Shown in pieces: positions 17,204 through 25,582 of a stretch of DNA of 64,000 nt. Position 1 is the stretch's first letter, and each line of letters opens with the position of its first letter. Made by a program: the position numbers and the translations under genes. Source of the stretch: Micromonospora craniellae (lineage in GTDB: Bacteria > Actinomycetota > Actinomycetes > Mycobacteriales > Micromonosporaceae); the NCBI RefSeq assembly GCF_014764405.1, contig NZ_CP061725.1:2914001-2978000 (forward strand), read 5' to 3'. The notes below the pieces were generated by a model. The model saw nothing but the letters and a program-made list of their open reading frames with translations. It made no database searches and had not been told where the DNA came from.

Positions 17204-17591
17204 GTGGGGTTGCTCGATAACCAGGAGTTGTCTGCCCTCGTTGGGTTGGCGCTCGTCTTCGGACTGCTGTACTTGCTGCCTGGCTACTGGATGCGCGGCG
17301 TACTTCTCATCTCCGCCGCCGCTTTCATCCTCTCTTCGCTCGCTCAGCACGGGGACTACCGGCGGTCCGCCTTGATTCTCACAGCCAGCGCACTCGCCGT
17401 TCTTGTCGGGATATCAATCTTTTGGGCTTGGACTGGCTCACGCCCCGGCTGGCTGATAAAGCTATTCATCGCAGCTTTGGCCCTCACATCGCTCTGGATC
17501 TGGTTGCAACGAGGTGCCCCTTCAAAACTTCTGGTCCTTCCGGCCGTGTCGGTTGTCGTTGGGGCGTGGATCTGTGACGTGATCCGAAAAA
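17204..17591 (+). pseudogene. Polytopic membrane protein truncated by IS3
   Basis: From a GTG at 17204 the frame encodes about 129 residues with four to five hydrophobic helices (LVGLALVFGLLYLLPGYW, GVLLISAAAFILSSLA, SALILTASALAVLVGISIFWAW, KLFIAALALTSLWIWL, LLVLPAVSVVVGAWI). It then runs into the left end of the IS3-family element and the native stop is lost. The open frame extends into the element antisense to the transposase. Family unknown. It is probably a remnant of a small integral membrane protein. Confidence 0.55.
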
Positions 17592-17617
17592 TCCGGACTC
17601 GAACCAAATGCAATCTA

Positions 17618-18451
17618 TCATGCGACTTGACGATTAGCAAACCATTCATCGAGAACTTCGGCCGGCGGTCTATAGCCAAGGCCGGAATGCAACCGACGCC
17701 GGTTGTAGAAGCCCTCGATGAACCGGATGATCTCGCGGCGTGCGTCAGCCCGGGTAGCGAACACACGATGATGTACCCACTCGGTCTTCAGTTTCCCGAA
17801 GAACGACTCGGCCATGGCATTATCGAAACAGATGCCGGTCCGCCCGACTGATTGCCGAATCTCGTGTCGGGCAAGCGTGGCCGCGAAGTCGCCGGACGTG
17901 TACTGGCTGCCGCGATCGGAATGAAAAACAGCCCCGTCCGGCAGCGGAACACGCCGCGCTGCCATGTCCACGGCAGCGCACACCAAAGAAGCCGGGTAAC
18001 GCTCGTCGACCGCCCACCCGATAACACTCTTCGAATAGCAATCGATAACCGAAGCCAGATACAACGGCCCCTCGCCGGTATCGATCTGGGTGATGTCGCC
18101 GACCATCTTCACGCCCGGCACCGTCGCGGTGAAGTCCCGGCCGACCAGGTCCGGGATCGGCCCCGCAGCACGGTCCGGCACGGTCAGCCCTCGCCGCCGC
18201 TTCACCTGCACCGGCACCAGCCCCTTCGCTCCCATCAGCCGCCGCACCAGGTCATCGTCGACCTCGACCCCACCGCGGACGAGCTCGGCGTGCACACGCC
18301 GATACCCGTACGTGCGGCCCGAGCCGATAAACACGGCTTCGATCATCGCGGTCAACTCCACACGACGTCGCTCTCCGGCCGACGGCGGCCGATCCAGCCA
18401 TTCGTAGAAACCGGACCGGGAAACACCGACCAGGCGGCACATCATCGTCAC
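17618..18451 (-). CDS. IS3-family transposase, OrfB (DDE)
   Basis: Catalytic part of an IS3 transposase, 277 residues from the first in-frame start. It has the HTH_21-like region RTYGYRRVHAEL and a DDE domain with GDITQID, FHSDRGSQY and the Glu in NAMAESFFGKLKTE, and ends with FYNRRRLHSGLGYRPP. All catalytic residues are present. The frame is open upstream (SERYALVAAEKAAFDVTMM) and meets orfA at an A6G slippery run, so the working enzyme is probably an OrfAB fusion made by -1 frameshifting. Confidence 0.93.
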   Translation of the reverse strand: MTMMCRLVGVSRSGFYEWLDRPPSAGERRRVELTAMIEAVFIGSGRTYGYRRVHAELVRGGVEVDDDLVRRLMGAKGLVPVQVKRRRGLTVPDRAAGPIPDLVGRDFTATVPGVKMVGDITQIDTGEGPLYLASVIDCYSKSVIGWAVDERYPASLVCAAVDMAARRVPLPDGAVFHSDRGSQYTSGDFAATLARHEIRQSVGRTGICFDNAMAESFFGKLKTEWVHHRVFATRADARREIIRFIEGFYNRRRLHSGLGYRPPAEVLDEWFANRQVA

Positions 18452-18495
18452 GTCGAAGGCAGCCTTCTCCGCAGCGACAAGCGCGTAACGCTCGC

Positions 18496-18789
18496 TTATC
18501 GTTGTTCTCTCGCGAAGAAGGCCGCAGCTTTTTTCAAGAAAGCGTTCTCCTGCTCCAGCTCACGGATACGCCGTTCCATCTCCGCGACCCTCGCCCGATC
18601 GATCGCATCCCGCGTCTCGTCGGTCTGCCCAGGATTACGCTTCTTCTCGGCGATCACCCAGTTCCGGACTGTCTCGGCGACCAGACCGAAATCACGCGCA
18701 ACCTCAGCATAGGTACGCCGACCCTCGACCACCGAACGCACCGCTTCTGCCCGCAACTCAGGCGAATACTTCGCAGGTTTCTTGCTCAC
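18496..18789 (-). CDS. IS3-family transposase, OrfA (HTH)
   Basis: 97-residue DNA-binding subunit. It has a homeodomain-like helix-turn-helix (YSPELRAEAVRSVVEG, TYAEVARDFGLVAETVRNWV) followed by a leucine-zipper stretch MERRIRELEQENAFLKKA. The zipper ends at the slippery run A-AAA-AAG (18528-18534), after which orfA has only nine more codons. It precedes orfB in the usual IS3 order. Confidence 0.92.
   Translation of the reverse strand: MSKKPAKYSPELRAEAVRSVVEGRRTYAEVARDFGLVAETVRNWVIAEKKRNPGQTDETRDAIDRARVAEMERRIRELEQENAFLKKAAAFFAREQR
18528..18534 (-). promoter_or_regulatory. Programmed -1 frameshift site (A6G)
   Basis: On the minus strand the run AAAAAAG lies in orfA as TTG-AAA-AAA-GCT. A -1 slip here enters the orfB frame, which is open back to this point and reads through to the DDE domain. 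This matches the established production of OrfAB in IS3 elements. Confidence 0.7.
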
Positions 18790-18845
18790 GTACTGTTCCT
18801 CCCGGACTCCTCGTCACCCTACTTGGGGACGTGTCCGGAGTTCTC

Positions 18846-18989
18846 GGGTCACCTCAGTGGTGGACTTCCGCCGCCGTCCCGGGAGCATCCCTCACCTTCG
18901 CCGACACCACCGCACTCGCCACCGCCGCGACCCGCGAACTCGCCGCAGGCGCAACCGGAGTGGTCGTCACCCAAGGCACCGACACGATC
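18846..18989 (+). pseudogene. L-asparaginase fragment
   Basis: Immediately right of the IS3 element, a plus-strand frame encodes VPGASLTFADTTALATAATR then ELAAGATGVVVTQGTDTI. This matches an internal segment of bacterial L-asparaginases, in which GVVVTQGTDTI carries the conserved Thr-Asp pair of the active site. Both ends are missing: the 5' side is cut near the IS and the 3' side diverges after TDTI. It is only about 48 codons long and non-functional. Confidence 0.65.
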
Positions 18990-19053
18990 GGGACGAACGC
19001 TGGCGGTCTGGCTCACCTGCGGCATAGATGGCTGTGTCACCCGAAGGCCGCGG

Positions 19054-19908
19054 TCACGGCCACCTGGGTTGGTTCAGCAATACGGCGGCGCGATGGCGGA
19101 GCGGTTCGACGAGTGCGGGATTGGTTCCTTGGCTGGCCGCGTGCAGGAGCTCGGTGATCACCGCCAGTTCGGCGTATCGGCCGGTGGCGGTGTGGAGCCA
19201 GGGGGCCAGTTCGTGAGTGATGTCGGCGGCCGTGTCCGGGGAGAGCAGGCTGTAGCTGTGCAGCATGGCGGCGTCGTAGCCGGCTGGGGCGAGTCCCCAG
19301 CCTTCCCAGTCAAGGATGTGCAGTTCGGGGGCGCAGAGGTTCGCGAAATGGAAGTCGCCGTGCGCGGTCGTCCACGGATACCTGGTGTAGTCGCCGGCTG
19401 AGATGCCGAGGTAGTGCGGCATTGCCCAGGCCAGGAATCCGGGTTGGATGGTGACGCGGGTGGTGTTGACCGTGGCGATGGCCTCCAGCGCTGTACGCAG
19501 GGCGGTCCACCAGCGGGGCGGGATGTTCGGTGGGGTGGTGATGACCGCGTGGGCGGCGACCGCCTGAACGCTCACGTACTCGAACAGCTCGCTGCGATAT
19601 GTCCAGCCGCTGTCGGTCCAGTCGTGCCAGCGCTGGAGGTGTGGTCGTGGGATTGATGAGGAGAGCACCCGTTGTGCCTCGATGGAGCCGTTCCAGAAGG
19701 TGTCGATGATCTGGTCGGTCGGGGCGCTGGCCACCCTGAGCCATCCTGGTCCGTGGGTCGTGGTGACGGGCTTGCCGAGTGTGCGGCCGTGCCAGCCCCA
19801 TGCCTCATGGGGGTTGGCGGTCAGGTCGGCGTGGAGGAGCGTGCGGGCGTGGATGTGCGCTGCGCGCATTCGGCAAACGACGGTGGGATCGTCAGGCTCG
19901 GGCCACAT
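19054..19908 (-). CDS. APH-fold phosphotransferase-like protein of the lanthipeptide operon
   Basis: 284-residue protein of the aminoglycoside phosphotransferase/choline kinase fold. The catalytic loop is TTAHGDFHFANL (H-G-D-x-H-x-x-N) near residue 190 and the metal-binding segment is HILDWEGWGLAP. The N-lobe is short and poorly conserved. It is the last gene of the lanthipeptide operon, 10 bases after the SpaB_C-type gene, so it is probably co-expressed with peptide maturation. It could phosphorylate the peptide, a sugar or a small molecule, or serve in self-protection; sequence does not decide. A second APH-fold gene (27225-28094) flanks the other side. Confidence 0.83.
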   Translation of the reverse strand: MWPEPDDPTVVCRMRAAHIHARTLLHADLTANPHEAWGWHGRTLGKPVTTTHGPGWLRVASAPTDQIIDTFWNGSIEAQRVLSSSIPRPHLQRWHDWTDSGWTYRSELFEYVSVQAVAAHAVITTPPNIPPRWWTALRTALEAIATVNTTRVTIQPGFLAWAMPHYLGISAGDYTRYPWTTAHGDFHFANLCAPELHILDWEGWGLAPAGYDAAMLHSYSLLSPDTAADITHELAPWLHTATGRYAELAVITELLHAASQGTNPALVEPLRHRAAVLLNQPRWP

Positions 19909-19918
19909 CGGCTTCGTC

Positions 19919-20992
19919 CTAAGCCGGGGTGCCGTCGGTGAGGGGCAGGATGACGGTGGATGCGCTGTGAGCGAGTACCGCCTGTGCAGCGGTGGTGAGG
20001 CCGAATCGGTTCCAGTGAAAGATCAGGTGGTGGGCAAGTACGTCGCGAAGCCCTCGGCGTAGGGCGCCGGAACGCGCGAGGTCGCGCAGCGCCGCGCCGG
20101 TTTCGTTCGCGGCGGCGAGCCACGGCTGTACCGGGTCGAGCAGGGCGTGACCTTCGCCCGACAGGGTGGTTCGTTCTGTATCGAGGGTGAGGATGCGGTG
20201 GACTTTGCCGGCCGTGTTGCGCAGCCGGTCCTTCGGGATGTCGGGGCCAAGGGGGCGCATCTGCTGCACGCGATGCCAGACGTCTCCTTGTTCGTGCCAG
20301 TCCTGGTCTGCGGCGCGCAGCAGCGCGGTGCAGACCAGCAGCGACAGTTCTCGGCGGCCGAGTACAGCCGGTTGTGGGTCTCGCTGGACGAGGATGTGGT
20401 CGAGGTGAGAAAGGATGTGGTTGCTGTCGGCGTGGAAGAATCGGTGAGCCACGTCCATACCGGCGGGGCCGCCGAATGCCCAGGTCTCGGGCTCGTAGAT
20501 GGCCGTTGACCAGGTCGTGATCAACCTTTGTGCTGCCAGCGGGTCGAGTATGTCTGCGGTGAACCGTCGTAGCTGCTCGCGTTGGTGTTGCTCCGCGCGA
20601 AGCCGGAGGCGCCAGTACGGCGTCTTGCGGATGTACCACCACGATGCCGTGGTGCCTGCTGCTTCTGCCTGCCGCAGTTTCGGGCCGATAAGCCTTGCCA
20701 TGGTGTGCTCGGCGGTGTGCCGGTCAGGGAAAGTGAGGTTGGCTTGGTGCCAGTTGTCGGCTGCTGCGCTGTAAGTGAGAGCAATACGTCCAGCGGCCTG
20801 GTACCGCTCGGCCACTTCGACGAGTTCGGCGACGGGGACCGCGGCGCGGGCGGCTGCCAGCGTTGCCGGCGTTCCGGTGAGGAGGGCCAGCACCGCCGAC
20901 TCCGGGACCCCAACACCGGACCCGGCCCCTTGTCGGAATGCCTGTCGGCACTCTCCGATCTCTACGTCGGTTGTTACGTGATCAGTAGACAT
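19919..20992 (-). CDS. Stand-alone thiopeptide-type (SpaB_C) lanthipeptide biosynthesis protein
   Basis: 357-residue protein. Residues from about 55 on form a SpaB_C/thiopeptide-type biosynthesis domain: WHQANLTFPDRHTAEHTMARLIGPKLRQ, then SWWYIRKTPYWRLRLRA, and the C-terminal FHWNRFGLTTAAQAVLAHSA. In LanB enzymes this domain eliminates glutamate from glutamylated Ser/Thr. The adjacent full-length LanB already has such a domain, so this is a second copy. The start at ATG 20992 is preferred because GGATGGG lies just upstream; it overlaps the LanC gene by 19 bases. Confidence 0.88.
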   Translation of the reverse strand: MSTDHVTTDVEIGECRQAFRQGAGSGVGVPESAVLALLTGTPATLAAARAAVPVAELVEVAERYQAAGRIALTYSAAADNWHQANLTFPDRHTAEHTMARLIGPKLRQAEAAGTTASWWYIRKTPYWRLRLRAEQHQREQLRRFTADILDPLAAQRLITTWSTAIYEPETWAFGGPAGMDVAHRFFHADSNHILSHLDHILVQRDPQPAVLGRRELSLLVCTALLRAADQDWHEQGDVWHRVQQMRPLGPDIPKDRLRNTAGKVHRILTLDTERTTLSGEGHALLDPVQPWLAAANETGAALRDLARSGALRRGLRDVLAHHLIFHWNRFGLTTAAQAVLAHSASTVILPLTDGTPA

Positions 20993-22212
20993 GTATCCCA
21001 TCCGGAGACAGATGGTTCGCCGTGTGCGATGGCGGCCAGGGCGAGGGCGGTGCCCGCGCGGCCCTCCAGCAGTCCGTCGCCGAGTTCCTTCGTCTCGTTG
21101 TGCTGGAGCAACTGGCCTATGAGGTGCGGTAGGTGCTCGGTGATTGCCGGGGTGGCCGCGTCAGTGGCTGTCCGCCAGGTTGTCGTGAGTAAGCCGGCCC
21201 AGCCGTGACAGAGGCTGACGTCGCTGATCTGTTCGAGCTGTCGCGGGTCAGCGACGCAGGATACGAGCGCCTGTTCGGCGAGGTGCCGGCGATTGCTGTC
21301 GCCGGTTGCGAGTCCGGCGAGTTGCTGGGCTCGGGCGATTCCGGGGGTGCCGTAGCACCAGGAGGGGCGGAGCGGGCCGGGTTGGGTCGGTCGGCCCGTA
21401 CGGCGGTCTTGGTGGGTGACCCACTGGGGCCACCAGGGGCCGGTGTCGTGGTCTTGGCGCCAGGTGTCCAGCCAGTCGCAGATGTGCTCGATGGCGTCCA
21501 GGTGACCGTCGACGACGATGCCGCGTCGCTTGGCGTGGGACAGCAGCGCGAGTGGACCGGTGATGCCGTGGGCGAGACCGAGGTTGGCGTGGCCGCCGGG
21601 AAAGGCGGGTGAGGTGGCTGCGTGCGGGTCCTGCGCGGTCCACCAGCCTGGCAGCGTCATGCCGTTCTGGCGTACTGGCTCGGTGAGTCGGACGAGATAG
21701 AGCAGGATGCGTTGGAGGGCGCCGTCGTCCCGATCGTGGCGGAGCAGGTGGGCGCCTATACCCGTCAGCCCGGAGATGATGTCGTACTCCGCCATCGTCG
21801 GCAGCTCTCGACGGGTGATGCGGTGGAGCGCTAGGTCGACGCGGCGGTGCGCAAGCACGGCGACCGCCTGATCGAGTGTGCGTTGGGCCTTGGCGTAGCG
21901 GTTGCTTCGGTCCTGGTTGGTGAGGTGAAGCGCGAAGGCGATGGCAGGTGCTCCGTGGTAGAGACTGCTGTCGGTGTTGGCGAGTACGCCGGCGCGTACG
22001 GCCGCGTTCAGCCAGCGGTGGGCGGTGTCCCATTCGCCGGTGCCGGCGAGAGCGCGTTCGATGTGGAACAGCGTGATACCGGCAGCTCCGTGGGCCAGGG
22101 ACTGGGCGTGCTCCGGCCGGGGTGGTGGGGTGGGCGGTGCCGCGAGGCGGTTGGCGACGGCTGCGATCTCGTTGGCGATCCGCAACGCCGATGGCGGGAT
22201 TGCGGGGTTCAT
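20974..22212 (-). CDS. Lanthionine synthetase C-like cyclase (LanC)
   Basis: 412-residue LanC-type zinc enzyme that catalyses Michael-type addition of Cys thiols to dehydroamino acids, forming (methyl)lanthionine rings. The zinc ligands are visible as WCYGTPG (Cys) and SLCHGWAG (Cys-His). Other repeats of the alpha-toroid are SLAHGAAGI, DIISGLTGIGAHLL, NLGLAHGITGPLALL and LLEGRAGTALAL. ATG 22212 overlaps the LanB stop (ATGA), which fixes the start and shows translational coupling. The length is normal. Confidence 0.93.
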   Translation of the reverse strand: MNPAIPPSALRIANEIAAVANRLAAPPTPPPRPEHAQSLAHGAAGITLFHIERALAGTGEWDTAHRWLNAAVRAGVLANTDSSLYHGAPAIAFALHLTNQDRSNRYAKAQRTLDQAVAVLAHRRVDLALHRITRRELPTMAEYDIISGLTGIGAHLLRHDRDDGALQRILLYLVRLTEPVRQNGMTLPGWWTAQDPHAATSPAFPGGHANLGLAHGITGPLALLSHAKRRGIVVDGHLDAIEHICDWLDTWRQDHDTGPWWPQWVTHQDRRTGRPTQPGPLRPSWCYGTPGIARAQQLAGLATGDSNRRHLAEQALVSCVADPRQLEQISDVSLCHGWAGLLTTTWRTATDAATPAITEHLPHLIGQLLQHNETKELGDGLLEGRAGTALALAAIAHGEPSVSGWDTCLLIT

Positions 22213-25200
22213 CGCGGCCTCATGGGATGGAGGGCGCACCACCGTAGCGCGGCGGCCCGCGCCAGCCGGCGACCCAGGCGTTCGCGGTCGGGGTCGATGC
22301 CGTGCAGGCGGATGCTGTGCAGGTGCAGTAGGGAAGGTAGGACGGATAGCGGGTCGCGTTGCGGGGCGAGTTCGTCCCGGTAGTCGGCGAGCACGGCACG
22401 GCGCTGCTGCCAGACGTTCAGCACTGTGTTGGTGTGGTCGGCGGTGCGGAGGGCCGCCCAGTCATCGGTGGGGTCGGCCACGCGGACGGCGGTGGTGTGG
22501 ACGGCGCGTGAGGCCGGCGTGGGCTCGTGAGGCAGGTGGGTGGTGAGCCACCGCATTCCGGTGGCGGTGTCGCCGGTGAAGGCGACCGCGATGTCGACGA
22601 GGCTGGCGGCGGCGAGCGCGTCCAGCGGCAGCCTGGTTGTGGCGGCCTGTTGCTCGGCCAGGGCGGCAATGGAATCGGCGGCGAAGACCTGTTCGGCGGC
22701 GGTCATCGCCGGGCCGTGGCCGTACCGTCCGGTCTCGGGGTAGTAGGTGTCCAGTTGTAGCCGGCCGAGGAGTCGATGGTGCCGCAGTCGGACGGCCCAG
22801 GAAGCGACCCGGGCGGCGGCGGGGCCGTAGTCGTCAGCGGTCTGTAGCCGGATTCGTAGCCGCAGATGAGCTTCCGGGTCACGGTAGGGCAGGTACCACC
22901 AGTCGACGGGACCGCTCCAGCCAGCGAGCAGCTCAGGTACTCGGCGAAGGATCTCCACGGTCCGCCCCGTGTACAGCTTCGCGTACAGCCATGCTGCGGC
23001 CCCGGGCAGGTGTCCGTCGTCGTGCTGTGCGGTCTGGACGCGGATCACGGGTGGTGCTGCCGTGGCCGGGGCGGTGGACGTCAACGGGATGGTGACCTCG
23101 TGGGCGTGACCGTCCAGCCACTGGTAGGCGTGCCGGGACGGGGCTTCGTCCAGCCGGGCGTGGCCGTGCCGGTCAAGATGTGTGCGGAGAAGGTCCTGGT
23201 GCAGGTTCTCGGTGAGGTCCAGCGGCAGAAGGTTGTCCGCTTCCACCAGATACACCCGGTCAGGCAGGCGGAACCGCTGCCGCCACCCGGCGAGCGCGTC
23301 CTTCCACTGAGGCCAGGGCGCGGCTGACGGTGGCAGATCGTCGGCGGCGAGGTTCCACCGGGCCGGGGAAAGTACGGTGCGGCCGTATCGGATGCGGGGC
23401 AGGAACGGTAGCGCCGCTGCGGCGCCCCACGAAAACGGCATGTAGACCGCCGCCCGCGCCCGCGGCAGCTCGCAGAGGAACCGGGCCAACGGATGGCTGA
23501 AATGGCGGAACTCGACAGCGTTGAACACCGTGGGCTCGATCAGTCGGCGGTGGCGAAGCGACACCAGGAACAGTCCGTCGGTGTCGCCGCCGACCGCGAG
23601 GTCCTCGACACGAATCCCCTTGTCCCCGTCGACGAACTCGCCCGCAGACAGAAGCATCGGCAGCATCGGCGGTGCACAGGCGAGGTGGTCGGAGGATGCC
23701 TGCGCTGGCGGGAACGACAGTTGGGCAGCAGCCGCTCCGGCGCGCACCGTCGCGACGGCCGAGTAGGCGTCCCGGAATCGGGCCTGCTCGACTGGGTCAA
23801 GCAGATGCAGGAATCGGCCGGTGGTTGACCCGACGGCGCGGGCCGCGCCGGAGACGACCAGCGTGTACCGGTCCTTGCGCAGTGCCGCCGGGCTGTCCGC
23901 GTGGATCTGGACGAACAGCTCCACGTGCGGCGGCACCTGCACCGGGTTGTCGGGGCCGGCGAGGTCAGCGACGATTCGCTCGTCGAGCGTGATCTCGTCA
24001 CCGCCATCCATCGTCGCTTGCTGCGCCAACCTCAGCAGGCCCCGGTCCCGCTCGCTGACCGGGGCGGCGACGACCGATCGGTCTGATCCTCGGTAGGTGG
24101 CGGGCAGGCCGAGTCCGATCGCCGGGTCGACCACGTCCGCGAGTGGGACGACGGCGCCGACGCCGTAGCGCTCCAAGAACGCGGCGTGGTACTCCTGCCA
24201 TGGCGGTAGCCCTTGCGGATACGGCGTCAACCGGGTCAGCACCTCTGCGGCTGTGCGGGCGTGCCGGATCAGCGTCTCCGGCAGCGTCATGGTGCCGTCG
24301 AGCCGCAGATCTACCGCGACCGGCTGGCCCGAGCCGGCGCGCATCTGGTTCATCTTCTCGACCAGCGCGGAGGAGCGGGCCACACCACCGTCGGCCTGCG
24401 CGCCGTCATCGTGGCTTCGCATCGTGTCCGCGACTGCCCACAGCGCCTGGACGGTATCCGCCACCTCCGGGATCGCTTCCGCGTCAACGGCCGCGAGCTG
24501 CGTCAGCAGATGGCCGAGACCGTCGGTGGCCGTCATCGGTGGCTGCAATGCCGTGAGCAGCACCCGCATCTGGACCAATCGCGTGACTGCCGTCTCGGCT
24601 GACGATGCTGAGCCGTTCGGAAAGTCACTGCGGAGCTTGTGAATCAGGTTGGCGACCACGATCGGTCTACGCGCGTAGGTGATCAGGGCCGTGACCGCTG
24701 CGGTGCGCCGAACTGACACGTCAACCATGCGCGGTGCGCCGCCACACGGGTCCTGGTGGGTGGAGGGCCGCTGACACGGCACGAGCACGCGGTCCTCACG
24801 GACGTCGGCGAGGTCGTTGAGCATGACGGGCAGCCGGCGCAGCAGCTCCGGGTAGCCCTCCAGCAGAGTCGTCACTGCGGCGAGCCATGCACCGTCGGCT
24901 CGGGTCACCGGCTGGTGCCGCCGGCCCCACCGCACCCCGGGTACGGTACCCAGGGCTACCGGAGCAACTCCGGCGAACAGCGCGAACGGCGTGCTCCGGC
25001 CGGTCATCCGGAGCAGGTACCGCGAGACCGACGCCACCGTTCGGCGGAGCTGACGCGGGTCACGACACTGGCCTGAACGGATTCGCTCGACCTGCTCGGC
25101 CAGCGTCGGGCTTGCGGTCGTGATGGCGTTCGCAAGTTGCTCACGGCTCCACACCGCGGTCAGCCAGTCACTCACGACCTCGGCGTGGAGGCCGTCGCTG

Positions 25201-25280
25201 AGGTTCGGCCAGGGATGAAGGTCGTAGGCAGTGGAGTGGGTGGACGCGCGGATCATGAGCGCGTCGAGGACCTGGTACAC
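22209..25280 (-). CDS. Lantibiotic dehydratase (LanB), full length
   Basis: 1023-residue class I lanthipeptide dehydratase. It uses glutamyl-tRNA to activate Ser/Thr of the precursor core and eliminates to dehydroalanine/dehydrobutyrine. The N-terminal glutamylation part includes YLLRMTGRSTPFALFAGVAP (typical R-x-T-P-F-G/A) and the LERYGVGAVVPLADV block near residue 370. The C-terminal elimination domain starts near residue 745 (AAWLYAKLYTGRTVEILRR, WYLPYRDPEAHLRLRI). The GTG start at 25280 has GGGAGGGG upstream. It lies 66 bases after the precursor gene, leaving room for a weak terminator between them. Confidence 0.94.
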   Translation of the reverse strand: MYQVLDALMIRASTHSTAYDLHPWPNLSDGLHAEVVSDWLTAVWSREQLANAITTASPTLAEQVERIRSGQCRDPRQLRRTVASVSRYLLRMTGRSTPFALFAGVAPVALGTVPGVRWGRRHQPVTRADGAWLAAVTTLLEGYPELLRRLPVMLNDLADVREDRVLVPCQRPSTHQDPCGGAPRMVDVSVRRTAAVTALITYARRPIVVANLIHKLRSDFPNGSASSAETAVTRLVQMRVLLTALQPPMTATDGLGHLLTQLAAVDAEAIPEVADTVQALWAVADTMRSHDDGAQADGGVARSSALVEKMNQMRAGSGQPVAVDLRLDGTMTLPETLIRHARTAAEVLTRLTPYPQGLPPWQEYHAAFLERYGVGAVVPLADVVDPAIGLGLPATYRGSDRSVVAAPVSERDRGLLRLAQQATMDGGDEITLDERIVADLAGPDNPVQVPPHVELFVQIHADSPAALRKDRYTLVVSGAARAVGSTTGRFLHLLDPVEQARFRDAYSAVATVRAGAAAAQLSFPPAQASSDHLACAPPMLPMLLSAGEFVDGDKGIRVEDLAVGGDTDGLFLVSLRHRRLIEPTVFNAVEFRHFSHPLARFLCELPRARAAVYMPFSWGAAAALPFLPRIRYGRTVLSPARWNLAADDLPPSAAPWPQWKDALAGWRQRFRLPDRVYLVEADNLLPLDLTENLHQDLLRTHLDRHGHARLDEAPSRHAYQWLDGHAHEVTIPLTSTAPATAAPPVIRVQTAQHDDGHLPGAAAWLYAKLYTGRTVEILRRVPELLAGWSGPVDWWYLPYRDPEAHLRLRIRLQTADDYGPAAARVASWAVRLRHHRLLGRLQLDTYYPETGRYGHGPAMTAAEQVFAADSIAALAEQQAATTRLPLDALAAASLVDIAVAFTGDTATGMRWLTTHLPHEPTPASRAVHTTAVRVADPTDDWAALRTADHTNTVLNVWQQRRAVLADYRDELAPQRDPLSVLPSLLHLHSIRLHGIDPDRERLGRRLARAAALRWCALHPMRPR

Positions 25281-25346
25281 GGTGCCCCTCCCGCAGGGGT
25301 ACCGGTGGGTCCGGCGCCGTCGGTGCCGAACCCACCGCTGATCGAG

Positions 25347-25526
25347 TCAGGACTTGCAGCTCGTGCAGGCCGACGCGCAGGTCTTGCCACAATTGTCGCT
25401 GGTGCTGCGCATCAGCTCCGGGATCACCGGCCCGGACTCGATGAGGCTGATGTCGAGATCGAACAGGTCCTCTTCGGTGTCCGTCTCGCCGGTCGTGGCG
25501 GGTGCGGTCAGGGTCGTGGTGGGCAT
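25347..25526 (-). CDS. FxLD family class I lanthipeptide precursor
   Basis: 59-residue ribosomal precursor. The leader has an acidic stretch and the box LFDLDIS (F-x-L-D) at residues 21-27, the class I recognition motif, then SGPVIPELMR. The likely core STSDNCGKTCASACTSCKS (41-59) holds four Cys (46, 50, 54, 57) and eight Ser/Thr, enough for up to four (methyl)lanthionine rings. Asp44 is the candidate site for the neighbouring isoaspartate-type methyltransferase. ATG 25526 is chosen because GGGGAG lies about 12 bases upstream; the longer frame upstream overlaps the methyltransferase gene and is antisense-like. The leader cleavage site is a guess. Confidence 0.92.
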   Translation of the reverse strand: MPTTTLTAPATTGETDTEEDLFDLDISLIESGPVIPELMRSTSDNCGKTCASACTSCKS

Positions 25527-25582
25527 GACGTAGTTACTCCCCTTGTGCTCGGCAGTGGGACGCCTGGACCTGCCATCGCCGG

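Larger units (their letters stand above)
17592..18839 (-). mobile_element. IS3-family insertion sequence
   Basis: About 1248 bp, bounded by TCCGGACTCGAACC on the left and, read inward, TCCGGACACGTCCC on the right. It contains overlapping orfA and orfB on the minus strand. I see no matching short target duplication at these boundaries (the flanks are AAA and GTT), so either the ends are set a few bases wrong or the flanks have been rearranged. The left flank is a truncated membrane gene and the right flank an asparaginase scrap. Confidence 0.85.

Noticed and set aside
16676..17350. Minus-strand 224-codon frame over the XRE remnant
   Set aside because: Parts read like protein (KVLLLCDRNEEAVHLRQDII), but it spans the IS66 end and two other features and matches no family I recognise. 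The plus-strand HTH continuity is stronger.
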